Positions 33,545 through 45,225 of a stretch of DNA of 64,000 bases are shown here, one piece after another. Position 1 is the first letter of the stretch; every line of letters begins with the position of its first letter. Position numbers and translations under genes: made by a program. The stretch is from contig OZ025223.1 of NCBI GenBank assembly GCA_964019055.1, positions 7,746,263 through 7,810,262 on the forward strand. Direction: 5' to 3'. The notes below the pieces were generated by a model. The model was not told where the DNA came from. It was given only the letters and a program-made list of their open reading frames with translations, and searched no databases. This DNA comes from Anthopleura xanthogrammica (Eukaryota > Cnidaria > Anthozoa > Actiniaria > Actiniidae).

Positions 33545-35370
33545 AAAAACATACCAGTGACCTAGTGCATCTGTGTACCATCCTCATTCTTCCATCCTAA
33601 GACCATAGTGTTATTTCCTTTCCTGATCCAATAATTACCAGGTGGGTGACATATATTATAGTGCATCTGTGTACCATTACCATTCTTCCATTCTAAGACC
33701 ATAATGCCATTTCCTTTCCTGATCCAATGAATACCTGTCCAGTGACATATTATAGTGCATCTGTGTACCATTCCCATTCTTCCATTCTAAGACCATAATG
33801 CCATTTCCTTTCCTGATCCAATGAATACCTGTCCAGTGACATATTATAGTGCATCTGTGTACCATTCCCATTCTTCCATTCTAAGACCATAATGCCATTT
33901 CCTTTCCTGATCCAATGAATACCTGTCCAGTGACATATTATAGTGCATCTGTGTACCATTCCCATTCTTCCATTCTAAGACCATAATGCCATTTCCTTTC
34001 CTGATCCAATGAATACCTGTCCAGTGACATATTATAGTGCATCTGTGTACCATTCCCATTCTTCCATTCTAAGACCATAATGCCATTTCCTTTCCTGATC
34101 CAATGAATACCAGTGACATATTATAGTGCATCTGTGTACCATTCCTATTCTTCCATTCTAAGACCATAGTGTTATTACCTTTCCTGATCCAATGAATACC
34201 AGTGACATATTATAGTGCATCTGTGTACCATTCTCATTCTTCCATTCTAAGACCATAGTGTTATTTCCTTTCCTGATCCAATGAATACCAGTGACATATT
34301 ATAGTGCATCTGTGTACCATTCTCATTCTTCCATTCTAAGACCATAGTGTTATTTCCTTTCCTGATCCAATGAATACCAGTGACATATTATAGTGCATCT
34401 GTGTACCATTCTCATTCTTCCATTCTAAGACCATAGTGTTATTACCTTTCCTGATCCAATGAATACCAGTGACATATTATAGTGCATCTGTGTACCATTC
34501 TCATTCTTCCATTCTAAGACCATAGTGTTATTTCCTTTCCTGATCCAATGAATACCAGTGACATATTATAGTGCATCTGTGTACCATTCTCATTCTTCCA
34601 TTCTAAGACTATAGTGTTATTTCCTTTCCTGATTCAATGAATACCAGTGACATATTATAGTGCATCTGTGTACCATTCCTATTCTTCCATTCTAAGACCA
34701 TAATGCCATTTCCTTTCCTGATCCAATGAATACCAGTGACATATTGTAGTGCATCTGTGTACCATTCCTTTTCTTCCATTCTAAGACCATAGTGTTATTA
34801 CCTTTCCTGATCCAATGAATACCAGTGACATATTATAGTGCATCTGTGTACCATTCTCATTCTTCCATTCTAAGACCATAGTTTTATTTCCTTTCCTGAT
34901 CCAATGAATACCAGTGACATATTATAGTGCATCTGTGTACCATTCTCATTCTTCCATTCTAAGACCATAGTGTTATTACCTTTCCTGATCCAATGAATAC
35001 CAGTGACATATTATAGTGCATCTGTGTACCATTCTCATTCTTCCATTCTAAGACCATAGTGTTATTACCTTTCCTGATCCAATGAATACCAGTGACATAT
35101 TATAGTGCATCTGTGTACCATTCTCATTCTTCCATTCTAAGACCATAGTGTTATTTCCTTTCCTGATCCAATGAATACCAGTGACATATTATAGTGCATC
35201 TGTGTACCATTCTCATTCTTCCATTCTAAGACCATAGTGTTATTTCCTTTCCTGATCCAATGAATACCAGTGACATATTATAGTGCATCTGTGTACCATT
35301 CCTATTCTTCCATTCTAAGACCATAGTGTTATTTCCTTTCTTGATTCAATGAATACCAGTGACATTATTC
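33545..35370. repeat. 89/94-bp satellite
   Basis: About 20 units containing TTCCATTCTAAGACCATA, TTTCCTTTCCTGATCCAATG and GACATATTATAGTGCATCTG. The first units carry five extra bases (CTGTCCAGTG for CAGTG), giving 94 bp; later ones are 89 bp. Minus-strand frames across it are repeat shadows. Confidence 0.95.
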
Positions 35371-35394
35371 CTTCGTTGATCCAATAAATAACCC

Positions 35395-35945
35395 CGTATT
35401 ATTTGATGTGTACCCTGCCATCCACACTCCTTCATCTTGCCATATTTCCCATTGCCATGTCATAGATCAAATGTCTTACCATTCTCAGTCTTCCGTCTTA
35501 CCATATTTCCCATTGCCATGTCATAGTTCAAATGTCATACCATTCTCAGTCTACCATCTTGCCATATTTCCCATTGCAATGTCATAGTGCAAATGTCTTA
35601 CCATTCTCAGTCTTCCGCCTTGCCATCTTTCCCATTTCCATGTCATAGTTCAAATGTCATACCATTCTCAGTCTACCATCTTGCCATATTTCCCATTGCC
35701 ATGTCATAGTTCAAATGTCATACCATTCTCAGTCTTCCATCTTGCCATATTTCCCATTGCCATGTCATAGTTCAAATGTCATACCATTCTCAGTATTCCA
35801 TCTTGCCATATTTCTCATTGCCATGTCATAGTTCAAATGTCTTACCATTCTCAGTCTACCATCTTGCCATATTTCCCATTGCAATGTCGTAGTGCAAATG
35901 TCTTACCATTCTCAGTCTTTCATCTTGCAATATTTCCCATTGTTA
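35395..35945. repeat. 61-bp satellite, left part
   Basis: Nine or so units: CATAGTTCAAATGTCTTACC, ATTCTCAGTCTTCCATCTTG, CCATATTTCCCATTGCCATGT (20-21 bases each). Interrupted by a fold-back element at 35,988-36,636 and continued at 36,637. Confidence 0.9.
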
Positions 35946-35987
35946 GGTCATAAGTTCAGAAGCACTATCATTCCCAGTGTACTATGG

Positions 35988-36636
35988 CACCTTTTCATGA
36001 CAAAATCCAAACATGAAGTTCATTCATTCAATCCTTGGGTCCAAACATTAACTTCTTCGGTTCAAACATGCAATCTGTCTTTCAATCATTCAATCACATC
36101 CAGAGTGGCAAATGACAGAAATGAAAATCAACATGCGTGCCGAATAGTATGAATGAATTACGAAATAGATGGATTTCTTTGAAAATCAGACATCTCAATG
36201 TTTCGAATATTACAGAGTTGAATGACTAAACCAAAGCAAAGGATGCATGTCTGAATGACAGATTGTATGTTCGAATCGAAGAATTGCACTACCAAATAGA
36301 AGTGCAAGTACGAATATGAGAATCGATGGATCGAATAAAAGAATTGCACGACCGAATAAAAGTGCAAGTTCGAATAGAAGAATTGCACGATCGAATAGAA
36401 GAATTGCACGATCGAATAGAAGAATTGCACCACCGAATAGAAGTGCAAGTTCGAATAGAAGAATCGATGGATCGAATAGGAGAATTGCACGATCGAATAG
36501 AAGAATTGCATGTTCAAACCAAAAGATTAAATAATTAAATGACGGATTGCATGTTTGAACCGAAGAAGGGAATGTTTGATCCAAAGGATTGAATGAATGA
36601 ACTTCATGTTTGAATTTTGGCAAGAAAAGGTGCCAC
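35988..36636. mobile_element. Fold-back element with long inverted ends and an internal 21-bp array
   Basis: About 95-115 bp at the left end (GGCACCTTTTCATGACAAAA ... GGTTCAAACATGCAATCTGT) is repeated inverted at the right (ACGGATTGCATGTTTGAACC ... AAAAGGTGCC). The inside (36,240-36,520) is a tandem array of AGAATTGCACGATCGAAT-type 21-bp units. It lies within the 61-bp satellite, with CAGTGTACTA and CAGTCTACCA on the two sides as a possible imperfect target duplication. Long inverted ends and a 9-10-bp duplication recall non-autonomous Mutator-like elements. Confidence 0.75.
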
Positions 36637-37785
36637 AGTCTACCATCTTGCCATATTTCCCATTGCCATGTCGTATAGTTCATATATCTTCCTATTCTCA
36701 GTCTTCCATCTTGCCATATTTCCCATTCCAATGTCCTAGATCAGTTGTCTTACCATTCTCAGTCTTCCATCTTGCCATATTTCCCCTTTGCCATGCAGTC
36801 ATAGTTCAAATGTCTTACCATTCTCAGAGGTCCATCTTGCCATCTTTCCCATTGCCATGTCATAGTTCAAATGTCTTACCATTCTCAGTCTTCTGTCTTG
36901 CCATCTTTCCCATTGCCATATCATAGTTCAAATGTCTTACCATTCTCAGTCTTCCATCTTGCCATATTTCCCATTTCCATGTCATAGTTCAAATGTCTTA
37001 CCATTCTCAGTCTTCCATCTTGCTATATTTCCCATTGCCATGTCATAGATCAGATGTCTTACCATTCTCAGTCTACCATCTTGCCATATTTCCCATTGCC
37101 ATGTCATAGTTCAAATGTCTTACCATTCTCAGTCTTCCATCTTGCCATATTTCCCATTTCCATGTCATAGTTCAAATGTCTTACCATTCTCAGTCTTCTA
37201 TCTTGCCATATTTCCCATTGCCATGTCATAGATCAGATGTCTTACCATTCTCAGTCTACCATCTTGCCATCTTTCCCATTTCCATGTCATAGTTCAAATG
37301 TCTTACCATTCTCAGTCTACCATCTTGCCATATTTCCCATTGCCATGTCATAGATCAGATGTCTTACCATTCTCAGTCTACCATCTTGCCATATTTCCCA
37401 TTGCCATGTCATAGTTCAAATGTCTTACCATTCTCAGTCTACCATCTTGCCATATTTCCCATTGCCATGTCATAGTTCAAATGTCTTACCATTCTCAGTC
37501 TTCCATCTTGCTATATTTCCCATTGCCATGTCATAGATCAGATGTCTTACCATTCTCAGTCTACCATCTTGCCATATTTCCCATTGCCATGTCATAGTTC
37601 AAATGTCTTACCATTCTCAGTCTTCTGTCTTGCCATATTTCTTATTGCCATGTCATAGTTCAAATGTCTTACCATTCTCAGTCTTCCATCTTGCCATATT
37701 TCTTATTGCCATGTCATAGTTCAAATGTCTTACCATTCTCAGTCTTCCATCTTGCCATATTTCCCATTGCAATATCATAGCTCCA
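36637..37785. repeat. 61-bp satellite, right part
   Basis: About 19 further units of the array that starts at 35,395. Variation is mostly single-base (ATAGATCAGATG for ATAGTTCAAATG). Confidence 0.9.
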
Positions 37786-40700
37786 ATGCATTCTTATTCA
37801 CTTTCTTTTTATTAAGTACATACCAAGAAGCTACACGTAGTTAAAATCAATTGCTCATGGAATGCTGCAGATAAAACAAAAAAAGAGGAAAGAATATACT
37901 TAATACCATGAAGTATTAGAAAATATTTAATAATGTAAAAATGATAATGATAAACTCAGCCTGCATTTTTCTTATTCTTTTAGGAAACAAATTGATACCT
38001 TGAGCTTGAATTTTTTTATCACCGACAGTTGTTCACCTTTTTCAAATATTGTCATTTCAGACGTTCACTTTTGTTATGTCATTATTGTATGAATTGCCAA
38101 TTTAAACTCAGATTTTAGAATATACATGCAATATCATGAATTGTTGAATAATTTCAGTATTTATAAGTTAGAATATTTTCTTGATTTGGCACTTCTATAA
38201 AATTTAGCAAACTGTTGCTTTTAGCAAAATTTTATTTAAAAAAAATATTCATGTAATATGTAACCACAGCAACTAGACGTTAAAATTAGTTTTGATTAAA
38301 GATACATTGATAATTTGTACTCCCTCAAGTGGCATCTTCTGTTTTTTGTTTTGAGTGTCACTTAGACATGATTTCCTTCAGTCTTCAATCTGGAAGGAAA
38401 AAAAAAGAAAAAAATGGAATGTTAATGTTTGTGGGAAATGAGAATTTTTATTCATTTTTTTCATTCATTCATTTTTTTTAGATTTTGCTTCAGTCTTTAA
38501 GTTAGATACATAGTTGATAATTTATACTCCCTCAAGTCTTCTGATTTTTTTTGAGTGTCACCTATACATGATTTCCTTCAGTCATCAATCTGGGAGAAAA
38601 AAAATAAAAAAATGGAATGTTAATGTTTGTGGGGAATGAGAATTTTCATTCATTTTTTTTTTAGATTTTGCTTCAGTTTGTAAGTTAGAAGTAATTTGCA
38701 CATCAAGTTTCCTCATGAAAAAAAAATTTCATTCTTTGAAAATGTTTTGTTGCTGTTTGAAGTTGTGCACTATAAATATGAGATTTTACTTCACTTTTTC
38801 TCATGAAAACTCATCGTAAAACCTATTGTGCTTGAAGCACTCAATGTAATTTTGATTCTGTTCAATTTTTTTCCAATCTTTCTTAATACATTAATATACC
38901 ATACTACCAGCTTGTGGATCCTTTTTGTGATATATGTGAACATTTACCAGACTCTGGATACTGTGTCCATTATAATTAGCAGATACTGTGAAAAAAATCA
39001 GTCTGAAACAATGGTTAGATTAATCCAAGAATGTGTCATGGTCTATACTTACCCAGAAAAAAAAACTGAAATAAAAGTTTAAATCTATTATAATTAGTTC
39101 AGTGTTCTTAAATATAAACTACCAGACCAAAAAAGGTAATCTTTATTTTATTTATTCTTTACAATATTCTCATTCATTCATTCATATGTCAAGTCAGAAA
39201 CAAGACATTTACAATAATGTTCAGGCTAAATTTACAATTTTTCCTATTTCTGATGAAAAAAGAAAATAAATCAATCTGAAAAGAAAAAGCTGAAAAAGAA
39301 TACGTCTGTTGAAGTGAAGTGTTAGTATTTTGTGTTTGAGGTTTATTTTGTTTTAATGTTTAGTTTATGTTTATAGAATATTCCCCTTATCAAACCCCAT
39401 GACTATTTTATTAATCTGTATTGGATAATAAAATAATCATTGAGTCTAATACATGAAAATATTCTAAATTAGATCTATGAAAGTAATATTATTACAACTA
39501 CACTATTAACTATTCCCTCACATGTGGGCAAGCAGGAGTCCCCCCTACCACACCTCTATATATTAACCTTTATATGTTTACAGTTTATCCTATTGCCGAA
39601 ATAGAAAAGAAAAAATTGCTAAGCCGAGCCGAACAAATGTAGTTTAAGGTTTATAATTTAAAGGTTTATAACTTTACTGTGGAATAGAAAAATATCACAT
39701 ACACATGATCACAAGGACAACACAAGAACAATAATAACATTTAAAACAATAAATTTTTTTGAAAAAGAAAAAAAAGAAAAATCCCAGAAAAAAACATTTC
39801 CACAGTAAATATATTTGGAAATTTCCTACTGAAATTTCCTTAGCTTTGCAGATATCATTAGTGTACAAGATGCATACAGTTGTAAACAACTGTAAACACC
39901 TTAGTTCTGCTGATGATAAAAAATTTTGTCATACTTTTCTAGTAGGATATCTATCAGCATTCACTGATAGTTGCATTTTATTCTGTTAAGTTTAGTGTAT
40001 GTTTTATTCTTTATGAAAGAATTCATGGAGAGAATAAGGTTACAGTAGCTAAATTTTGGCGTGCAAAAGTATGACAAAATATCTGCATTTGTTCTCAAGT
40101 GCAAAGATGTGGTATTCAGTCCTTGCACCTGAGTTATGTGACCTTTGTATGTCAAAGGTCAGCATATACAGGACTCCAAAAACAAGGAGTGCACTAGAAA
40201 CAAAAAGTTCTTCATGCCCTAGACTAATATTCCTTAGTTAAAAAAAAAGGAGAAATAGCAAGTTCTACCCATCCAGTTGCAATAAGTCGATCCTATATAT
40301 TACATAAGGCAATAGACAGGACCTGCAGTTTGTACCCTTTTGCCAATGCTGGTTCCTTATAACCTACCGTGATGCCATTGCGCTGTCCAAGGAGGTAAAC
40401 TCATTATCATGAAATTTAGATAAGCTAAATGACTGATAGATGAGTGTTGGTCCAAACTGGCCCCAGGATGGGTAGAAAATAACTATATTCCCCAACAGTT
40501 TTTACCAAAACTGGCAAGTCCACAGGGCCTTGCCTATGAAAACATTACCCTGCGAGCAGAGGCTCTTTTTCTTTCCCTCTGTGGGGCTGAGTGGCAGACT
40601 GGAACAGAGGACAGACTGGAACGGAGGACAGGCTGGAACGGAGGGCAGAAAAAGACCTCTGCAAGCAGGGTATGAAAACATATGTAGCCGTTAAATGCAA

Positions 40701-41572
40701 AACAGACCAAATTATGTCATGAAATGTAGTTTTGTGCTCCCTGCCCTTAAGATGATGGAGAGATTGATGAGGACTTGACTCTAACCTAACTGCACGCCAA
40801 CTAACGAACAACATATAATTATAAGAATTATAATAGTTATGTATATGTCAAGTATCATCTATCTCAAATCATCTTACAGGACAAGTAATTTGATTCCTGT
40901 TTGTCATAAAATACACAAACTTTGAGCAAAGTGCAGCACCTTTAAAAAAGTAAAGAAAAGAAGAAATCAAAGCTGTGTATTTTATGGTTCAAACAGGAAG
41001 AATCTTTAAACTTTTGGACTGTAATGAGGATTAACCTTCCCCTAAGCCGAATGCCAATTGTGTTGAAGTTCAGATGACGGAATGTTTTAGCCGAATGAGT
41101 AGAGAAAAACACTAATGAGAAGTCATGAAGGAGAATCCTCAGTTACAACAACCAAAAGCTGTTTTGGTAAAAACTCTAAGGGCCTTAACTATTGATTTTT
41201 GGAAAAAGAATTTGAATAAAAGAGAAACAATGAAATGCCGTTAAATGTAAAGTTTGCCAATCATCTCAAAAAAGAAAATTAAAGAAACATTGAAAACCAC
41301 AGGGTTGTACCTTCAACATGTGTCTTAATGGTGTTGCAAGAATGGAAGATTAAAGGAATAAAGAAACACACAACATGTAAACATATATACAACAACCATC
41401 AGTGTCACATGCTCTGTAGTCTTCCTTTTGGGTTGCAGCTGGGTCTTCTGGCATTGGGGGTCTTCTGGCATTTGGGGAGTCTTCTGGCATTTGGGGGGTC
41501 TTCTGGCATTTGGGGTCTTCTGGCTCGTTTTGGGGATTTAGGTTCTGTTGGTTCTTGGTTGTCACTTGTCTA
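37786..41572. other. AT-rich non-coding stretch
   Basis: No gene seen. It includes a direct duplication of about 190 bp (38,300-38,500 against 38,505-38,700, sharing ATGGAATGTTAATGTTTGTG and ATGATTTCCTTCAGTC) and the MITE at 40,546. At 41,440-41,540 a GGTCTTCTGGCATTTGGG repeat of about five units lies in what I take to be a 3' UTR. Confidence 0.5.
40546..40672. mobile_element. 127-bp MITE with 9-bp target duplication
   Basis: Termini TACCCTGCGAGCAGAGG and, inverted, CCTCTGCAAGCAGGGTA, with TTTTTCT just inside each. TGAAAACAT stands on both sides. The inside holds three copies of a GACTGGAACGGAG unit. It belongs with the element at 27,512 by its ends and target duplication. Confidence 0.8.
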
Positions 41573-44054
41573 CTAGCTGTCTGGGGTTTCTTCTTCTGTA
41601 AGAAAGAACAAAGAAAAAATTAGTGAATTATATTTAAGATAGAGTGAAATCACTTAAAAACCCATGAAATAGATATTACTATAGACTAATAATACACATT
41701 TATTTAGTAGACCTTAATTCCATTGTTTTCTTTTGTGGGGTGATTGGTTGGGGGAGGAGGGGCTATGTGGACACTTGGTTTTAGATCATATTGGTAGCCC
41801 CCTCCCCCTTTACAAACCTAATATTTTTGTGGGGTGGAAGGCTTTGTGGACTCTGGGTCTTAAAAACAAAACTTTTTTGGTAGCAACCCTCCCCCTTTGC
41901 AAACCTAATATTTTTTGCCCTCCCCCAGAATTGCAGAATATAATTATCTATATAATATAAAATCCCCTCATCTTTTTGATATCCCCACCATTAATTTTGC
42001 ATAAAGAATATAGTGTCCCCCTCAAAATCCCCATAGCCATACCCTCCCCCCCATAAATAATGACTGGTCCCTTATCAAAGCCTTTTTTCTTATTGATTAA
42101 ACTGAAAACTAAGGGTCAAGGTCAAAACAATTGCCCTATTTCACTATGATGTCACATCGTAACAATCCATTGTTTTAATGCTAAGGATCAAGGTAGCCAC
42201 AGGGGACAAAACTGCAGCAAAATAAGTTAAATCACAATAGAATGTGGTTTATGATATAGTGGAAAGAGAGTGCAGCTAAAGTTTCTACAAAATATCCCAA
42301 ATGAAAGAAGATTCTTAATTTGTGTAAACAAGCTGTGACGTCATAGTGAAATAGGGCAAATATGAGGTCCAATTTTAGTGACAGCAGAACACATTTTAAA
42401 GTGGGGGGAGGTGGGGTCTTATGATGCAAAATGGTTCCACTGCCCCTAAAGGTAAGGGGTGAGGTTACAATAGGGTATCCCCCACCTATGGAAATGAATT
42501 CTAGATTTTGTTCTAAAATATCTCCAAAATCAAAAGCCAAATTGCAGAAATGAATATACTGACTGTTTGCTTGAATGCTATAAATGTATTTATATATTAA
42601 TAAAGGACACCCAGTATTGAGCATTTCAACAGCTCTCTAATGGGGAGGGTGTATTTAACCTAAACAATAAAAAATTGGGTTCCCATTTTGGAACATTTTG
42701 ACCTTGCCCTTAATGTTTTCAGAAGCCTGCTTTTTTTAATTATAATTTTTTTATTTGATAGAAACGATTCCCCACCCCCTCCCCCCAAATAACAGGAGGC
42801 TTTGATTTATTCCTTTTAATAGTAATTTTCTGTTTCTTTTTTTTTTTATTCATTCATTTTTTATTTTTTTTGCTTCCTTTTTTGCTCATTGATGCTGCTT
42901 TCTTTTTCTCTTTGCATTTCAGCCGTTTTTTATTAGAGGTGAGGGGAGGGGAGCCATCCACAATCACTAACATATTATTTAAATTTACCTGTTTCTGCTC
43001 TCTCAAAGACAGGCGATAAAGTTGTTGAGCGTAACTTTTTTCGCCACAATTGTATTGCTTCTTCCTCTAGTTCTCTTGGACCTGAATAAAAATAACAAAT
43101 GTGTCTTAGTTGATGCAATTCATGGCGCTTCACAAAAAAGGCGCGAAAAGTTCCCTACTGTGAAACACAAAAAATAAAACTTACAGGTTAGCCAAAGTTT
43201 CCATATTCTTTAGAAACTTTACTTAAAAATACTTTAAAGCTCGAATGAATTACGCTCGAGAATAAAAGAATATTTTTGCAAGCGAATTTTTGTGGTCGCT
43301 GCTGGCAAGCAAAATTGGCGGGAAATTTCATCTTCTACTTTTGTCAAAATTATATTTTTTAGAGGAAAATAATTAACACCAAGCTTTGTTTTATGAATAG
43401 TTTTCGAAAAATAACCTAGTATTTCGTAAGTTATGAAGAATTTTCACGAACCTTGGGAGTGTAACGTTTCTAGCCTTGTCCAAGAACCCAGCGAATGCCA
43501 TCGCTTCAGAAAGCAGGGAATTTTAGCTCTCTTCGTGTTTAAATGAATAAAAATATAATACTGTTGAGAGAAAAGATAAATTTATACGTAAATAATGTGA
43601 TATTATTTAAAGAAAGCCCTAATTCTCTATCTAATTCAAGCCTCTACTCTTCAAAAACCTTCTCTCAAAGTTACAATTTGCCGTCAGCTCCACTTTGCCG
43701 AGTTGGGAAAAAACCAACAAACGTAAACTGCCTAAAATGTATGATGTAAGAGAAGTTTTCATTCACCTTTTTGAAGTGCGTTCCATGCCGAAGGAGTTTG
43801 CAAGAGTTGACCCGAGGCTCGAGAAAAAAACGTTTTTATGCATTAAAAACGCAACCAGTGCTTTGCCTCATTAAAGTTCTGTCTTGTATCTATTAAATGG
43901 GGGAAGAAGAATCAAAATTTGTACAATTTTTGAAGGAAAAACCTTCGAGATTCTCTTACCTATGGTCCACAAACTCTCCGCTTGAAAGGTTGAATTCAAA
44001 TGAGCGAAATTCGGGCAGCGTGGTCGGATGTTCAGTGAAAATTCCCGCGTGCAT
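41573..44054 (-). CDS. Unresolved small spliced gene, product unknown
   Basis: A middle exon, 43081-42989, has strong splice sites and an open frame PRELEEEAIQLWRKKLRSTT followed by LSPVFERAET. It joins in phase to a terminal exon whose coding part is 41595-41573 (EEETPDS, then stop). A candidate first exon, 44054-43960, starts at an ATG (MHAGIFTEHPTTLPEFRSF...) and ends at a strong donor. Its phase is off by one base relative to the middle exon, so an intermediate exon or another start is needed; a segment at about 43,440-43,500 was tried without success. I recognise no family. The Pro-rich frame after the stop (QKTPQMPEDSPNARRP) is probably 3' UTR repeat. Confidence 0.35.
42131..42359. mobile_element. 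MITE, about 229 bp
   Basis: Inverted ends of about 26 bp: TTGCCCTATTTCACTATGAT at the left and CATAGTGAAATAGGGCAA at the right. A half copy is at 26,772. It lies in an intron of the unresolved minus-strand gene. Confidence 0.8.
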
Positions 44055-44568
44055 TTGCTTTCAGCCAATCAGAAGATGATAAAAAAATACACGTTTTGTA
44101 AGAGCCAATCAGGCAAGAGATAAATAATATTGATTGACAGGTTTTCAAATATGGCGAAAACATCCACGGGGAGCGCCAAGGATTTCAAGGGGTCAAGATA
44201 AGCACAGGCAACCCAAAGGTTAAAAATGCCCCCAAAATAATGATAAAATCGTGTTATTTTCAAAACGATTTTCATGCTTTTGAACTGTTTTTATATATAT
44301 AAATAATTGTAAATAAGGTTTTGTATCCCAGTGCAAATGAAATTAAGTAATATTCTGTTTATTATATAATTATCAATGAAAAAGAAAAGAAAGCTTTTTT
44401 GAGCTTTTTTTCTGCTAAGAGGTATGTAGCCATAGTGATGATATTTTCACATGTAAGAATATCAATTTTTAGAAATAAAGAAATATAGGTATGTCATTGA
44501 TAATCATATGATAAAAAGTAATAAAAAGTTAAATTTTACACCGTAAAAAATAAGAGAGATAACTTACT

Positions 44569-45000
44569 AATGAACGAATGAACGAATGAACGAATGAACG
44601 AATGAACGAATGAACGAATGAACGAATGAACGAATGAACGAATGAACGAATGAACGAATGAACGAATGAACGAATGAACGAATGAACGAATGAACGAATG
44701 AACGAATGAACGAATGAACGAATGAACGAATGAACGAATGAACGAATGAACGAATGAACGAATGAACGAATGAACGAATGAACGAATGAACGAATGAACG
44801 AATGAACGAATGAACGAATGAACGAATGAACGAATGAACGAATGAACGAATGAACGAATGAACGAATGAACGAATGAACGAATGAACGAATGAACGAATG
44901 AACGAATGAACGAATGAACGAATGAACGAATGAACGAATGAACGAATGAACGAATGAACGAATGAACGAATGAACGAATGAACGAATGAACGAATGAACG
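44569..45000. repeat. (GAACGAAT)n array
   Basis: About 54 units with no visible interruption. Confidence 0.97.
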
Positions 45001-45145
45001 CTTCGCTTTTAATTAATCTATTCTTTTGTGTTTTTATTATTTTTTATTGTTTTTTTCTTGTAACCTTGCCTACCTTGCTCTCATTGGTTATCTATTTTCT
45101 ATCTTTATCATATATACACTACCTTCCACTCTTATTCTCTCTTTT

Positions 45146-45180
45146 AGTCCGACGAAGGACTCTAGCGTCCGAAACGTTTA
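45146..45180 (+). ncRNA. Hammerhead-ribozyme-like motif
   Basis: CCGACGA, a 4-bp stem GGAC/GTCC around a six-base loop, then GAAACG. This is the order of a hammerhead core (CUGANGA, stem II, GAAA), with C in place of the conserved U. Stems I and III were not established. Hammerheads of this general form occur in Penelope-like elements and retrozymes of animals. A chance likeness is possible. Confidence 0.3.
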
Positions 45181-45225
45181 GTAAGTGATCTCTCTTATTT
45201 TTTACGGTGTAAAATTTAACTTTTT

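Larger units (their letters stand above)
44523..45225. mobile_element. 703-bp fold-back element filled with an 8-bp microsatellite
   Basis: The ends are inverted copies of about 46 bp with one or two differences: AAAAAGTTAAATTTTACACC at the left and GGTGTAAAATTTAACTTTTT at the right. Between them lie (GAACGAAT)n from 44,569 to 45,000 and then about 150 bp of unique sequence with a hammerhead-like motif at 45,146-45,180. The short ORF over the right part is not convincing. Confidence 0.75.

Noticed and set aside
36158..36731. Phe/Tyr-rich minus-strand ORFs
   Set aside because: Produced by the 21-bp tandem units inside the fold-back element.
31089..37785. CRISPR-like regular repeats
   Set aside because: There are no unique spacers between repeats, the units are contiguous, and the DNA is eukaryotic.
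43440..43500. Candidate exon MAFAGFLDKARNVTLP for the gene at 41.6-44 kb
   Set aside because: Its donor phase does not fit the supported exon at 43,081-42,989, and the alternative frames hit stops or have no matching upstream exon.
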